Shown piece after piece: positions 14,897-15,124 of a stretch of DNA of 15,124 nt. Each line of letters begins with the position of its first letter. Position 1 is the first letter of the stretch. The translations under genes were made by a program, and so were the position numbers. This DNA comes from Chrysochromulina parva (lineage: Eukaryota > Haptophyta > Prymnesiales > Chrysochromulinaceae): positions 1-15,124 of the forward strand of contig PJAB01001349.1 of NCBI GenBank assembly GCA_002887195.1. The letters are read 5' to 3'. The notes under the pieces are model-generated. The model was not told the DNA's origin, did not search any database, and saw only the letters and a program-made list of their open reading frames with translations.

Positions 14897-15124
14897 GCCC
14901 AAGCCGCGTCGTGTGAGACGCACGACCGCAATCCTTCCGAGCGTCCTGCGTTCGCGGCGGTCGTCAAGACTCGTCAGACAGCCAATCGACGCTCATCACG
15001 ATCACGTTAAGGTAGTCCGCTCGCACTCATTAGGGTAATTTTGGAAATCAGCCCTACATAAATCAATGAGTCCCAAGGCCCCCGGGGCGGGGGAGGGTGG
15101 GGAAAGAATGGACAACGGTGAAGC
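14897..15124 (-). promoter_or_regulatory. Upstream region of the kinase gene with a G-quadruplex motif
   Basis: These 228 bp precede the kinase ATG and should hold its promoter and 5' UTR. GGGGCGGGGGAGGGTGGGG (15084-15102, plus strand, the non-template side for a leftward gene being C-rich) has four G-runs with one-base loops, a classic stable quadruplex pattern. A CCAAT pentamer is near 14982. No other coding region is supported. Confidence 0.5.

Noticed and set aside
12950..14923. Two separate genes or a frameshifted kinase pseudogene
   Set aside because: A 126-nt intron with consensus donor and acceptor joins the halves in phase exactly at the helix-C region, restoring a full kinase domain with intact catalytic residues.

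Overview
The window looks like compact, gene-dense nuclear DNA from a GC-rich, flagellated, probably photosynthetic protist. A chlorophyll-c alga such as a haptophyte would fit, but that assignment is inference. The eukaryotic signs are GT-AG introns, ELMO-domain, DYRK-kinase and PAN/Apple-domain proteins, proline-rich algal-wall-style sequence, codon-size repeats, and ATG starts in good eukaryotic context with no Shine-Dalgarno sites. I see no rRNA, tRNA, CRISPR array, transposon or viral gene. Nine protein genes lie in 15.1 kb, on alternating strands, mostly 0.15-0.45 kb apart.

Layout, left to right. Minus strand: an ABCF-type ATPase cut by the window edge (1-819), whose hydrophobic N-terminus suggests organelle or secretory targeting; a membrane-tailed J-domain co-chaperone (1140-1790); an unrecognised low-complexity protein (2097-3215); and endonuclease V with an added hydrophobic N-terminus (3381-4247). 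A 444-bp divergent spacer follows. Plus strand: a protein with one EF-hand followed by three GYxGH motifs, resembling the ciliary CIMIP2/FAM166 family and interrupted by one 93-nt intron (4692-5819), then an ELMO-domain protein (6273-7340). Next, facing away from each other across only 159 bp, are two predicted surface proteins: a type II membrane protein with three PAN/Apple-like modules (minus, 7624-9543) and a proline-rich single-pass membrane protein with a long repeat-rich tail (plus, 9703-12072). An 877-bp region rich in short repeats follows. Last comes a plant/algal-type DYRK kinase (minus, 12950-14896) with one intron.

The genes do not form one pathway. Two adjacent sets may be related by function: the EF-hand/GYxGH protein and ELMO protein (cilium and small-GTPase biology) and the divergent surface-protein pair, whose short shared spacer could act as one bidirectional promoter.

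The most striking observation is in the kinase gene. The first ~35 nt of its 126-nt intron are a close copy of the first ~35 nt of the following exon, both beginning at an AG|GTGA junction. This is what the tandem-duplication model of intron gain predicts. The same intron carries a four-copy 14-nt minisatellite. At the 3' end, a strong GTGAGT donor inside the last codons could splice to an extra last exon that lies in a 62-nt-period duplication. No completely new multi-gene system is evident.
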